Of a stretch of DNA of 5,531 nucleotides, positions 5,473-5,531 are shown piece by piece. The DNA lies in assembly GCA_021767325.1 (NCBI GenBank), contig JAASTM010000195.1, positions 1-5,531 of the forward strand, in the 5' to 3' direction. Position numbers and translations under genes: made by a program. The notes under the pieces were generated by a model. It was not told the DNA's origin. It was given only the letters and a program-made list of their open reading frames with translations, and did no database searches. Source of the stretch: Spirochaetales bacterium. GTDB lineage: Bacteria > Spirochaetota > Spirochaetia > DSM-16054 > Sediminispirochaetaceae. Each line of letters starts with the position of its first letter. The first letter of the stretch is position 1.

Positions 5473-5531
5473 ATGGCTAATTCAACACCAATTTTCGTAA
5501 AGCGGGATGTCATCGCGGTGCTGTTTCTCGC
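5473..5531 (+). CDS. N-terminal start of an unidentified protein
   Basis: An ATG opens a frame that runs to the window edge, giving MANSTPIFVKRDVIAVLFL. The positively charged VKRD followed by IAVLFL may be the start of a signal peptide or first membrane helix, but nineteen codons do not allow a family call. Support for a real gene comes from the well-placed extended -10 element just upstream and from its position after ahcY on the same strand. Confidence 0.5.
   Translation, partial: MANSTPIFVKRDVIAVLFL

Overview
The window reads as bacterial chromosome with about 50-55% G+C. It has four complete genes and two partial ones, all on the + strand and closely packed. The first 53 residues belong to the end of a protein with alternating hydrophobic beta-strands, which suggests an outer-membrane barrel and so a diderm bacterium. 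The adenosylhomocysteinase is of the short Thermotoga/archaeal type. A spirochaete or similar deep-branching diderm would fit, but nothing here fixes the phylum.

Layout. (1) Positions 2-163 hold the 3' end of an unidentified, possibly outer-membrane, protein. (2) Positions 219-2075 hold cysK and cysE, 3 bp apart with the cysE ribosome site inside the end of cysK. This is the two-step route serine -> O-acetylserine -> cysteine. The acetyltransferase carries an unusual Cx2C-x7-Cx2C tetrad and lacks the C-terminal isoleucine that docks into CysK in the classical cysteine synthase complex. (3) Positions 2153-4063 hold a large multidomain membrane protein, the most unusual object here. Its order is winged-helix-like domain, six-helix cation diffusion facilitator (CDF) core, second winged-helix-like domain, then an isoprenylcysteine-carboxyl-methyltransferase (ICMT)-like membrane methyltransferase domain. 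(4) Positions 4081-5364 hold ahcY, adenosylhomocysteinase, 17 bp after the fusion gene. (5) Positions 5473-5531 hold the first codons of another gene.

How the genes may work together. cysE and cysK make cysteine. The fusion gene and ahcY form a second likely unit: an SAM-dependent methyltransferase domain would release S-adenosylhomocysteine, and AhcY would remove it and return homocysteine. The fused CDF transporter and putative DNA-binding domains suggest a membrane protein coupling metal transport or sensing to methylation and perhaps transcription. This is inference from domain architecture and gene order.

Regulation. The fusion gene and the last partial gene both have a TATACT -10 box only 9-10 nt before their ATG and no Shine-Dalgarno, which predicts leaderless or near-leaderless mRNAs. 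cysK, cysE and ahcY have ordinary ribosome sites. ahcY may also have its own promoter inside the end of the fusion gene. I saw no tRNA, rRNA, riboswitch, CRISPR array, insertion sequence or convincing intrinsic terminator.
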